NCBI GenBank assembly: GCA_038757945.1
Contig: JBCDGJ010000002.1
Coordinates: 1-64,000, forward strand
Source: CALHVX01 sp038757945
GTDB lineage: Bacteria; Pseudomonadota; Gammaproteobacteria; Pseudomonadales; Azotimanducaceae
Direction of reading: 5' to 3'
DNA length: 64,000 bases
The notes beneath the pieces are model-generated. The model had not been told where the DNA came from. It did not search any database and worked only from the letters and a program-made list of their open reading frames with translations. Of the stretch, positions 8,832-16,765 are shown one piece after another (the stretch's first letter is position 1; every line of letters starts with the position of its first letter). Both the position numbers and the translations under genes were made by a program.

Positions 8832-9998
8832 ATGGCCGTTGGATCTGCCCGAGCCCTCAGCCTGCAGCGGCTGAACCGGCTCGGCGTGTTCTGCATCACC
8901 GGCGGCGGCTCACCGTTGCTCAGCGAGCTGCTTACAACGCCGGGCGCTTCAAAGACCGTGCTCGAAGCCACCGTGCCCTACGCCGGCACCGCACTGACCG
9001 ATTATCTCGGCGCTGAGCCGGAACAGTCGTGCTCTGAAACCACCGCTCGAGCCACTGCGGTCGCCGCATTTGAACGAGCGCGCGCTCTGGTGCTACGCGC
9101 GGACGCCAGCACCGCGGGAAAACGCACCGCGGATCGGTGCTTCGGCTTCGGCTGCACTGCGAGCCTGGCCACCGACCGTACCAAACGCGGTGAACATCGC
9201 GCCCACGTCGCCGTCCAGACAGCTGAACTGACCCTGAGCGTGCGCTACGACTTCCCCCGGCGCGGCACCCGCCGCAGCCACGAGAAGTTGCTCCATGAGG
9301 CGCAGTGGCAGGTGCTCGCTCAAGCGCTGGACCTTGAGGACAGCGAGACATCGACTGTCGGTCCGGAAGCAACGCAGACCACGTTGACCGAGGCTCGACC
9401 CGAATGGCGACGGCTCCTGCTCGATCGCGCCGACAGCGTTCGGGCTGCCGGCTTTTCCAGAGCCAGCCGCGGGCAGACGCCAAAGCTGCTGTTGCCGGGC
9501 TCCTTCAATCCGCTCCACGCAGGCCATCGCCGGATGCTCGAAGTTGCGGAGGCGAAGCTGCACGTCCCCGGCGCTTTCGAACTCGCCATCACCAACGTCG
9601 ATAAGCACAGCCTCGACTACAGCACGATCAGCGAGCGGCTGGCGCCGTTCCGCGGCCCCGGCTCCGCCGGACGCCTGTGGTTGACCCGGTTGCCCACCTT
9701 CATCGGCAAGGCGCGTGAGTTCCCGGGTGTCACCTTTGCCGTAGGGGCCGACACCATCGAGCGGATCGGGATGGCGAGGTACTACGGCAGCCAGGCCGCC
9801 TGCAACAAGGCGCTCGACGAGCTGGCGCAGCTTGAGACACGGTTTCTGGTGTTCGGGCGGAGGTTGAACGGAGACTTTCAGACGCTCGCAGACCTCAAGC
9901 TGCCGCGCCGCCTGCGCAAACTGTGCAGCGGCGTGACCGAAGACGAATTCCGCAGCGATCTGTCCTCCACGGCACATCGTCGGTCGGCGCAGCACTAG
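8832..9998 (+). CDS. Fusion of CinA/PncC-like domain with a NMNAT-like nucleotidyltransferase
   Basis: Residues ~10-160 resemble the CinA C-terminal (NMN amidohydrolase) fold: CITGGGSPLLSELL replaces SCTGGLLA, and GFGCTASLATD replaces the SVTGxAGP region, so the canonical catalytic Ser-Cys environment is changed. Residues ~218-388 are an HxGH-class nucleotidyltransferase: PGSFNPLHAGH at 222-232 and a C-terminal SSTxxR motif at 378-383. That motif pair marks adenylyl/cytidylyltransferases such as NadD and yeast Pof1. A canonical PncC is encoded separately at 32662. The fusion suggests a nucleotide salvage or NMN/NaMN-related reaction, as an inference. It ends 11 bp before the convergent glycosylase gene. 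Confidence 0.82.
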   Translation: MAVGSARALSLQRLNRLGVFCITGGGSPLLSELLTTPGASKTVLEATVPYAGTALTDYLGAEPEQSCSETTARATAVAAFERARALVLRADASTAGKRTADRCFGFGCTASLATDRTKRGEHRAHVAVQTAELTLSVRYDFPRRGTRRSHEKLLHEAQWQVLAQALDLEDSETSTVGPEATQTTLTEARPEWRRLLLDRADSVRAAGFSRASRGQTPKLLLPGSFNPLHAGHRRMLEVAEAKLHVPGAFELAITNVDKHSLDYSTISERLAPFRGPGSAGRLWLTRLPTFIGKAREFPGVTFAVGADTIERIGMARYYGSQAACNKALDELAQLETRFLVFGRRLNGDFQTLADLKLPRRLRKLCSGVTEDEFRSDLSSTAHRRSAQH

Positions 9999-10009
9999 CC
10001 CGTTGCAGC

Positions 10010-10909
10010 TCAACCCTCGAGGTCTTCGATCCGCTTCGGCCAGTTGTCTTTCAAGAGCCTCGACAGAGATCGATCGGCCAGCACCCGCCCCCCGGTCTGG
10101 CAGCGGGCACAGTAGTTGGCCTCGTTTTCTGCATAGCGAATGCGCTGCACGGGCGCCCCGCAGACCGGACAGGGTTCGCGGTACTTACCGTGCACGGCCA
10201 TCTCTGCCTGAAAGGCCGTGACCTTCGCAGGAAACTTTGCACCGCTCGCGGTGCGCAGCCGTTCGGTCCACTCTTCGAGACAGGCTTGGATGGCGTGGTA
10301 CAGCGTTTCGATTTCCGCCGGGCTCAGGTTGCGGACCGGCTTGAACGGCGACAGCTGTGCGCGGTGCAGGATCTCGTCGGAGTAGGCATTACCGATACCG
10401 GCAAATACACGCTGGTCGGTCAGGGCACGCTTCAGCGTATGCGGCGCCGCCTTCAGCCGCTCGGCAAATACATCGAGCGTCACCTGCTGCACCTCGATAC
10501 CACCAGGATCGAGCGCGGCGAGGGCTGCAGCGCCACGCAGCAGCTTGAGCGACGCCCGCTTCTTTTTGCTCGGCTCGGTGACCAGCACCGTGCCGGGGGT
10601 AAAGTCGAGGGCGAGCAGGCCATTGCGCTTCGGCAGCGTAACTGGCGTGCTTGCGGTGCTTTCGCGCCACTGCAGCCGCCCTGCAATCATCAGGTGCAGC
10701 ACCAGAAAGTGCTCGTCGGAGAACTCGAAGACAAGCTGCTTCGCCAGCCGCCTGACCGCCCTCAGCGGACGCCCCAGGAACGCATCGGGGGCCGGCTCCA
10801 CCGTACGCAGCACAAACGGGCTGGCGATCCGCAGCTGTTCCAGCGGCTGCCCCTCGAGGCGCCGTTCGAGATGGTCAACGTAAACATCGAGATCGGGTAT
10901 TTCCGGCAT
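10010..10909 (-). CDS. Fpg/Nei-family DNA glycosylase/AP lyase
   Basis: The 299-residue protein starts MPEIPDL, supplying the catalytic Pro2 and Glu3 of the Fpg/Nei family, has the helix-two-turn-helix region with FAGIGNAYSDEILH, and ends with a zinc finger (CPVCG ... YCARC) followed by TGGRVLADRSLSRLL. Enzymes of this family excise oxidised bases and nick the abasic site. PDL in place of PEV and the longer C-terminus separate it from canonical MutM, so substrate preference is open. It begins 21 bp after the MATE gene on the same strand and is probably co-transcribed with it. Confidence 0.92.
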   Translation of the reverse strand: MPEIPDLDVYVDHLERRLEGQPLEQLRIASPFVLRTVEPAPDAFLGRPLRAVRRLAKQLVFEFSDEHFLVLHLMIAGRLQWRESTASTPVTLPKRNGLLALDFTPGTVLVTEPSKKKRASLKLLRGAAALAALDPGGIEVQQVTLDVFAERLKAAPHTLKRALTDQRVFAGIGNAYSDEILHRAQLSPFKPVRNLSPAEIETLYHAIQACLEEWTERLRTASGAKFPAKVTAFQAEMAVHGKYREPCPVCGAPVQRIRYAENEANYCARCQTGGRVLADRSLSRLLKDNWPKRIEDLEG

Positions 10910-10930
10910 TGCGGGTAAACCCCGGCTGGC

Positions 10931-12352
10931 TCACGCCGATTCATGCTCTACCAGCGCCTCGTTGCTGTACAGGGTTTTCCAGCGGCCCCGGTGAAAGCGC
11001 CAGACCAGCAGCGTGCCCTTGAGCAGATAGTCGCCAACCAGGGCGGCGTACACCCAGACAACCGGTAACTCGAGGTAGGTGAACAGCGCCGCTAGCCCAC
11101 AGCGCATGCCGATCAGCCCGAGAATGGTGGTAATGAGCGGGAACCGCGTGTCCCCGGCGCCGCGCAGGGCGCCGCCAATGGCGAACTCGATGGCGAGCAG
11201 CGGCATCATGGCGCCGAGGATATAGGTGAACTGCACCGTATAACGCACCGTGAGCGGTTCATCGCCGATGAAAAACAGCGCGAGCTCTTCGGCATAGATC
11301 GACACCATCAGGCCGAGAAAGCCCATGGACAGCATGGCCAGGCCACCGGCGCGCCAGCCGCTGCGGGTTGCGCCTGCCATGTCGTTGGCGCCCAGGTTTT
11401 GCCCGACCAGCGTCGCGCCAGCGATGGAAAAACCGAAGCCGACGGTCATGCAGATGCCGAGCATGTTGACGCCGATGTTATAGGCAGCAAACGCTTCCGT
11501 GCCGTAGTTGATGCCGATCAGCATCAGGAACGCGAGGAAGCCGATCTGGAACACGCTCTGCTCGAGCGCAGCCGGATAGCCGATGTCGAGCAACCGCTTG
11601 AGCCGCCGCCGGCGCCACCAGCCGCCGCTCACATGCTTGACCCGGAAACGCTGGGTCAGCCACAGAAACAGGAGCGCCGCGGAACCGGCGGAAAAAGCCA
11701 GGCCCGCGGAGATTCCGACACCGGCAACGCCCATCTGTGGCCAGCCGTAGTTGCCGAAGACAAACAGGTACAACAGTGGCAGGTTCAGCAGATTGACGCC
11801 GAAGCTGATCCACAGCGGGTTCCAGGCGTCGCCGGACGCCCGCAGCGCCGCACTCAGGATGAAATTGATGGAGAACGCGATGTTGAACGCTGCAATCCAA
11901 CGGATGTTCTCTGCCGCCAGATCCAGCGTGGCGTCGTCGAGACCAAACAGGCCGGCGAGCGAGCGCGCGAACAGCAGGCCGACAATGGTCATCGCCAGCG
12001 CAAAGAGCGCCGCCAGCACGAGCGAAGCCATGGTGATCCGGCTGGCTTCGGTGTAGTCCTCAGCACCCCAGGCCCGTGCCACCAGGGCGGTGGTACCGGC
12101 GCTGACTGCCATGTAGATGGCGGCCATGGCGAAGAAGATACGTTGCCCCGCACCTACCGCAGCCAGCGCCTGCGGCCCCAGTTCACCCACGAACTTGGTC
12201 TGCACCATCCCGACGAGCGAAAACGACAGGTTGCCGAGGATCGACGGCAGCGCCAGCTGCCAGATACCCGGCCGCTCCGTCGCCGCCGGCGCTGGCTCCG
12301 GCGGAGCGGCCGTCTCGGCGCTGGCCTCTGCCTGCTGCTCGTTGCTAACCAT
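10931..12352 (-). CDS. MATE-family efflux transporter
   Basis: The 473-residue protein has 12 predicted membrane helices in two MATE repeats, with typical segments such as FVGELGPQALAAVGAGQRIFF near the N-terminus and FSIAGATLVGQNLGA in the second half. A ~30-residue Ala/Glu/Pro-rich cytoplasmic leader precedes helix 1. MATE proteins export cationic drugs or metabolites using Na+ or H+ gradients. It is the first gene of a minus-strand pair with the Fpg/Nei glycosylase, and its 5' region faces the LLM oxidoreductase gene across ~200 bp. Confidence 0.9.
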   Translation of the reverse strand: MVSNEQQAEASAETAAPPEPAPAATERPGIWQLALPSILGNLSFSLVGMVQTKFVGELGPQALAAVGAGQRIFFAMAAIYMAVSAGTTALVARAWGAEDYTEASRITMASLVLAALFALAMTIVGLLFARSLAGLFGLDDATLDLAAENIRWIAAFNIAFSINFILSAALRASGDAWNPLWISFGVNLLNLPLLYLFVFGNYGWPQMGVAGVGISAGLAFSAGSAALLFLWLTQRFRVKHVSGGWWRRRRLKRLLDIGYPAALEQSVFQIGFLAFLMLIGINYGTEAFAAYNIGVNMLGICMTVGFGFSIAGATLVGQNLGANDMAGATRSGWRAGGLAMLSMGFLGLMVSIYAEELALFFIGDEPLTVRYTVQFTYILGAMMPLLAIEFAIGGALRGAGDTRFPLITTILGLIGMRCGLAALFTYLELPVVWVYAALVGDYLLKGTLLVWRFHRGRWKTLYSNEALVEHESA

Positions 12353-12560
12353 GAAGTGTCAACCCTGCCATTCGTTTCCGGACCCGCCCGGGCCCCGATC
12401 TGCGCTGCGCCGCAAGCGGTCGGCAGGCGTACCCGCGCTCTGCACCCGGCAGCGCCGAAAGGCACTGCTGTCCGGATCGGTGGGGTCTCAACCCCCGAGT
12501 ATCGATACTTCCGCGGAGGTTCCCTAGTATGCCCGTCTGAGTCTAGCGAGGGTGTGAGAG

Positions 12561-13436
12561 ATGGAAGTTGGAAGACTGGGCGTATGGTATTTCCTGGATG
12601 GCATGCCAGCCCCGATGGCGGCAGAAGCCGCGCAGCGGATCGAGCAGCTCGGATACGGCACGCTGTGGATTCCGGAGACCGTGGGTCGCAATCCGACGGT
12701 GGCCGCCAGCTGGCTGCTGGCCAACACCCGCACGCTGAACCTGGCGACCGGCATCGCCAACATCTATCACCGGGAGCCGGGGGTTACGCTGGCCGCCCAG
12801 AAGAGTCTGGCAGAACAGTCCGGCGGCCGGTTCCTGCTTGGCCTCGGCGTGTCCCACAAACCCATGGTCGAAGGCGTTCGCGGCCTCGAGTACGGACCGC
12901 CAGTGAAGACCATGCGCACGTACCTCGAAGCCATGAAAGCGTCGCCCTATCAGGCGGTTCCGCCAGCAGAGGAGCCGCACACGGTCATCGCTGCTCTGGG
13001 CCCGAAAATGCTGGAGCTGGCCGCCAGCCACACGGCCGGCGCACACCCCTATTTCGTCTCGCCGGACCATACGGCCTTCGCCCGCAAACACCTTGGCGAT
13101 GGACCAATGCTCTGCGTAGAGCAGAAGGTCATCCTCGAAGCCGATGCCGCCAAAGCGCGTGAGCTGGCGCGGCCGGTCGCTCAGATTTATCTCGGGTTGC
13201 CCAATTACCGCAACAACTGGCTGCGCATGGGCCTCGCGGAAAGCGACCTGGACAATGGCGGCTCCGACAAGTTCATCGATGCCACCTTCGCCTGGGGAAC
13301 CGTCGACGCCATCAAGGACCGGATCCGGCAGCATTTCGACGCCGGCGCCACGCATGTCTGCCTGCAGCCGGTAAATCCCAACGGGCAGTTCGGTGACCTG
13401 CACTGGGAGGCGCTCGAAGCGCTTGCCGACGCATGA
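12561..13436 (+). CDS. LLM-class (luciferase-like) flavin/F420 oxidoreductase
   Basis: The 291-residue protein is a luciferase-like TIM barrel: GRLGVWYFLDG, LGYGTLWIPETVGRNP, TRTLNLATGIANIYHR, GGRFLLGLGVSHKP are the expected strands. It resembles the TIGR03620/MSMEG_4141 group annotated as F420-dependent, but F420 use in a proteobacterium is uncertain, and FMN is equally possible. GAGGGTG precedes the ATG. The last four bases overlap the start of the next SDR gene (ATGA), so the two are translationally coupled and probably act on one pathway. The ~200-bp divergent gap to the MATE gene carries both promoters. Confidence 0.88.
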   Translation: MEVGRLGVWYFLDGMPAPMAAEAAQRIEQLGYGTLWIPETVGRNPTVAASWLLANTRTLNLATGIANIYHREPGVTLAAQKSLAEQSGGRFLLGLGVSHKPMVEGVRGLEYGPPVKTMRTYLEAMKASPYQAVPPAEEPHTVIAALGPKMLELAASHTAGAHPYFVSPDHTAFARKHLGDGPMLCVEQKVILEADAAKARELARPVAQIYLGLPNYRNNWLRMGLAESDLDNGGSDKFIDATFAWGTVDAIKDRIRQHFDAGATHVCLQPVNPNGQFGDLHWEALEALADA

Positions 13437-14113
13437 GTGAATTCAGCGGAAAGATCGTCCTCGTCACCGGCGCCGCCGGCGCGCTCGGCGTTGCCGTAGT
13501 GGAGCACTTCGCCACCGCAGGGGCGACGCTTGCGCAGCTCGATCTGACGCCCATCGACAACGCACACTGGTCCGCCACCTGCGACCTCACCTCTGCGGAC
13601 GCCACCGCTGCAGCGGTGGGCGCTGTGGTCACGGCGCTGGGGCGCATCGACGTGCTCGCCAACATCGCCGGCGGCTTCACCATGGGCGACGCAGTACACG
13701 AGACCAGCGCCGACACCTGGGACTTCATGTTCAACCTCAACGCCCGCTCCGTGTTCAATACGGCGCGCGCCGTGGTGCCGGTGATGAAGCGCGGCGGCGG
13801 CGGCCGCATCATCAGCGTCGGTGCCCGTGCCGGATTGCGCGGCGGCGGTGCGATGGGGGCCTACAGCGCCGCCAAGAGCGTCGTGCACCGGCTCACGGAA
13901 TCAATGGCCGAAGAACTCAAGGCCGACGGCATTAACGTCAACGCTGTACTGCCGAGCCTGATCGACACGGCCCGGAACCGGGCGGACATGCCCGACGCCG
14001 ATTTCAGCCAGTGGGTGCGCCCGGAATCTATTGCGGGTGTGGTGGGATTTCTGGCGTCCGACGCCGCCCGGGACGTCCACGGCGCCCTGCTGCCGGTCGA
14101 AGGCCTGAGCTGA
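13433..14113 (+). CDS. SDR-family oxidoreductase
   Basis: This 226-residue short-chain dehydrogenase has VTGAAGALG at the cofactor site, NIAGGF at the NAG position, catalytic Ser near IISVGAR (Ser 123), and YSAAK for Tyr/Lys. It is somewhat shorter than typical (~250) and lacks the long substrate loop. It overlaps the upstream LLM oxidoreductase by 4 bp, suggesting sequential redox steps on one substrate. The next gene, flavin reductase, is convergent. Confidence 0.9.
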   Translation: MSEFSGKIVLVTGAAGALGVAVVEHFATAGATLAQLDLTPIDNAHWSATCDLTSADATAAAVGAVVTALGRIDVLANIAGGFTMGDAVHETSADTWDFMFNLNARSVFNTARAVVPVMKRGGGGRIISVGARAGLRGGGAMGAYSAAKSVVHRLTESMAEELKADGINVNAVLPSLIDTARNRADMPDADFSQWVRPESIAGVVGFLASDAARDVHGALLPVEGLS

Positions 14114-14164
14114 CCCCATCGGCCCGACGGGCAACCTAATGGCCGGTGCCGCGCCCGCGGTACC

Positions 14165-14671
14165 TCACCCGGGGAGCTCGAGCAGCGGGTAGCCACCACG
14201 GAAAAACAGCAGCGGCGCGGCATCAGGGCGCAGCAGGCTCAGGCGCTCGAACGCGCCGAGCGCGATCCAGTGATCGCCCGCCTCGTGCTCGCCGGCCACC
14301 GAACACTCCACCTGCAGGATCGCCCCCGCAAGCAGCGGCAGCCCGCGCAGGCCGCTGGTCCAATTGATGCCGCTGAACTTGTCGCCCCCGGACCGCGCAA
14401 AGCCCTCGCAGAGTGACCGCTGATCGGCGGCGAGCACGTTGACGGCAAAGTCGCCGCGCCGGCGGATCAACGGCCAGCTGGTGCTCTGCCGCCCGGGACA
14501 GATCGCGATCAGCGGAGGTTCCAGGGACACGGAGACGAAGGACTGAGCAACAAAGCCCAGCGGTTGTGCCATCTCCGCGCCGTCCGGGGCCAGCCCGGTC
14601 ACCACGGTCACCCCGGTTGCAAACTGGCCCATCGCGGTGCGGAAATCGCGGGCACTAAAAGCAGTACTCAT
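14165..14671 (-). CDS. Flavin reductase-like FMN-binding protein
   Basis: The 168-residue product has the split-barrel flavin reductase fold: FRTAMGQFATGVTVVTG at the N-terminus, QSFVSVSLEPPLIAICPGRQSTSW for FMN binding, and VAGEHEAGDHWIALG for the conserved GDH motif. These proteins supply reduced flavin to two-component monooxygenases. The nearby LLM-family oxidoreductase is a plausible partner, though the genes are in opposite orientation. It is divergent from the acyl-CoA dehydrogenase gene, leaving ~135 bp for both promoters. Confidence 0.9.
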   Translation of the reverse strand: MSTAFSARDFRTAMGQFATGVTVVTGLAPDGAEMAQPLGFVAQSFVSVSLEPPLIAICPGRQSTSWPLIRRRGDFAVNVLAADQRSLCEGFARSGGDKFSGINWTSGLRGLPLLAGAILQVECSVAGEHEAGDHWIALGAFERLSLLRPDAAPLLFFRGGYPLLELPG

Positions 14672-14807
14672 CGCTCGAGTATAGGCGCCCGCGGTTACCG
14701 GCAGAAAGCGCGACGGCCATCGCAGTACCCTTGCCAGGCGTGGGCCTCAGGCCGTGCCGAAGCAGAAAGTCCGGTACACTTCGCGCAGCAAATCTGAGGA
14801 GCCGAAC

Positions 14808-16001
14808 ATGGCAGATCTTGACGCATTTCGTGCTGAAACCCGCAGCTGGCTGGACGCCAACTGCCCGCCCTCGATGCGGACCCCCACCCCCGAAGATGAG
14901 GTCATCTGGGGCGGCCGCACTCAGGTCTACAAGAACCCCGAATCCAAGGTCTGGCTGGAACGCATGGCGGAGCGCGGCTGGACCTGCCCGACCTGGCCCA
15001 CCGAGTACGGCGGCGGCGGGTTGTCAGCCGACGAGAACCGCATCCTGCTGCAGGAAATGAGCCGCATCAACGCGCGAGCGCCGGTGCAGAGCTTCGGCAT
15101 CTGGATGCTGGGCCCGGCGCTGCTCGAGTTTGCGAGCCACGAGCAGAAGCTCCAGTATCTGCCGTCGATCACCCGCGGCGAGATCCGCTGGTGCCAGGGC
15201 TACTCGGAGCCGAACTACGGTTCCGACCTGGCCGGCCTGCAGACCAAGGCTGAAGACCGCGGCGACTATTTCGAGGTCAACGGCGCCAAGATCTGGACTT
15301 CCTACGCCGACCAGGCGGACTGGATCTTCTGTCTGGTCCGGACGGATCCGGACGCCCCGAAGCACGAGGGCATCAGCTTCCTCCTCTTTGACATGGCAAG
15401 CGAGGGCGTGAGCACTTCGCCGATCACGCTGATCTCGGGCTCCTCACCGTTCTGCCAGACCTTCTTCGACGGCGTCAAAGTTCCGAAGACCCAGCTCGTC
15501 GGCGAGCTGAACAAGGGCTGGACCATCGCCAAACGGCTCCTGCAGCACGAGCGGCAGATGATCTCCGGCATCGGCGGTCAGTCAGCAGACGGCGCAGCCG
15601 GACGCAAGCTCTCGGACATTGCCAAGGATTACGTCGGCACCAGTGACGGCCGCGTGGCCGACAACGCGGCACGGACCCGGGTTGCACGTCACATGCGCGA
15701 CGACAAAGCTTTCCAGCTGACGCTGGCGCGGGCCGGTGAAGAAGCCAAGGCGGGTATTTCCAACGGTCATCTGGCCTCGATGTTCAAGTACTACGGCACC
15801 GAGCAGAACAAGCGCAAGTACGAGTTGATGCTCGAGCTGATGGGTACCCAGGCACTGGGCTGGGAAGGCGACCAGTTCTCCGAGAAAGAGCTCGCCACGA
15901 CCCGGCAGTGGCTGCGATCGAAGGCCAACTCCATCGAGGGCGGTACCAGCGAGGTGCAGCTCAACGTGATCGCCAAACGGGTCCTCGGGCTGCCGGATTG
16001 A
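14808..16001 (+). CDS. Acyl-CoA dehydrogenase
   Basis: The 397-residue protein has the three ACAD parts: N-terminal helical domain (MADLDAFRAETRSWLD), beta-domain with WCQGYSEPNYGSDLAGLQT and NGAKIWTSYADQADW, and C-terminal helices ending SIEGGTSEVQLNVIAKRVLGL. The start at 14808 is supported by CTGAGGAG 8 bases upstream. FAD-dependent alpha,beta-dehydrogenation of an acyl-CoA is expected; the substrate class is not readable, although family members in degraders often act on branched or steroid side-chain acyl-CoAs. It is followed by the unrelated lemA gene. Confidence 0.93.
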   Translation: MADLDAFRAETRSWLDANCPPSMRTPTPEDEVIWGGRTQVYKNPESKVWLERMAERGWTCPTWPTEYGGGGLSADENRILLQEMSRINARAPVQSFGIWMLGPALLEFASHEQKLQYLPSITRGEIRWCQGYSEPNYGSDLAGLQTKAEDRGDYFEVNGAKIWTSYADQADWIFCLVRTDPDAPKHEGISFLLFDMASEGVSTSPITLISGSSPFCQTFFDGVKVPKTQLVGELNKGWTIAKRLLQHERQMISGIGGQSADGAAGRKLSDIAKDYVGTSDGRVADNAARTRVARHMRDDKAFQLTLARAGEEAKAGISNGHLASMFKYYGTEQNKRKYELMLELMGTQALGWEGDQFSEKELATTRQWLRSKANSIEGGTSEVQLNVIAKRVLGLPD

Positions 16002-16138
16002 TCCGGCCCGAGCTCAGCGTACCGATCCGGTCATGGATTCGGCTGCAACGGCACCGCTGAGTCCGGACGCAATCGGCCACCGCAATCACCACCGCCGGCA
16101 CAGCGTGCACACACCGGCGCCTGCAGAGGGAACAGCAC

Positions 16139-16729
16139 ATGGGCTTTATCATATTTCTGGTGATCCTCGCGGGGCTCGCCTTCTGGGTGATCGCCATCTA
16201 CAACCGGCTGGTGGCGCTGAAGAACCGCTACGAGAACGCGTTCGCGCAGATCGAGGTGCAGCTCAAGCGCCGTTACGATCTCATTCCGAACCTGATCGAA
16301 ACCGCCAAAGGCTACCTCTCGCACGAGCGTGAAACCCTCGAAGCCGTCGTCAATGCGCGCAATCAGGCGCTGGCAGGCCTCGAGGCCATTGCCGGTAAGC
16401 CCGACAATGCCGGTGCCATGAAGCAGCTGGAGTCTGCCGAAGGCCTGCTGCAGGGCGCCCTGTCGAAGCTCAATGTGGTCGTCGAGGCCTACCCGGACCT
16501 CAAGGCCAATGAGAACATGATGCAGCTCAGCGAAGAGCTGACCAGCACGGAGAACCGGGTCGCCTTTGCGCGCCAGGCTTTCAACGATCAGGTGATGGAA
16601 TACAACACCTACCGGCAGTCCTTCCCGCCGGTCATCTTCGCCAACATGTTTGGCCATCCGGCGGACGCCAACCTCCTGGAATTCGAAGACAGCGCCGCCA
16701 TCCAGGCCGCGCCGGAGGTGAAGTTCTAG
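16139..16729 (+). CDS. lemA: LemA family protein
   Basis: The 196-residue protein has one N-terminal membrane helix (FIIFLVILAGLAFWVIAIYN) followed by a coiled-coil-rich LemA domain containing RRYDLIPNLIETAKGYL, a family hallmark. The topology places a short N-terminus outside and a helical bundle in the cytoplasm or periplasm; its molecular role is unknown. It lies 36 bp before an M48 peptidase gene. LemA next to an HtpX/M48-type protease is a recurrent pairing, suggesting that LemA is a partner or substrate of the protease. Confidence 0.93.
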   Translation: MGFIIFLVILAGLAFWVIAIYNRLVALKNRYENAFAQIEVQLKRRYDLIPNLIETAKGYLSHERETLEAVVNARNQALAGLEAIAGKPDNAGAMKQLESAEGLLQGALSKLNVVVEAYPDLKANENMMQLSEELTSTENRVAFARQAFNDQVMEYNTYRQSFPPVIFANMFGHPADANLLEFEDSAAIQAAPEVKF

Positions 16730-16765
16730 GGTCATTGGGACAGGAACCGGCGCCACGTAGCCGCC

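Noticed and set aside
11399..13162. 587-codon plus frame
   Set aside because: Antisense to the MATE gene and out of frame with the LLM gene; composition is Arg/Gln/His-rich without a domain.
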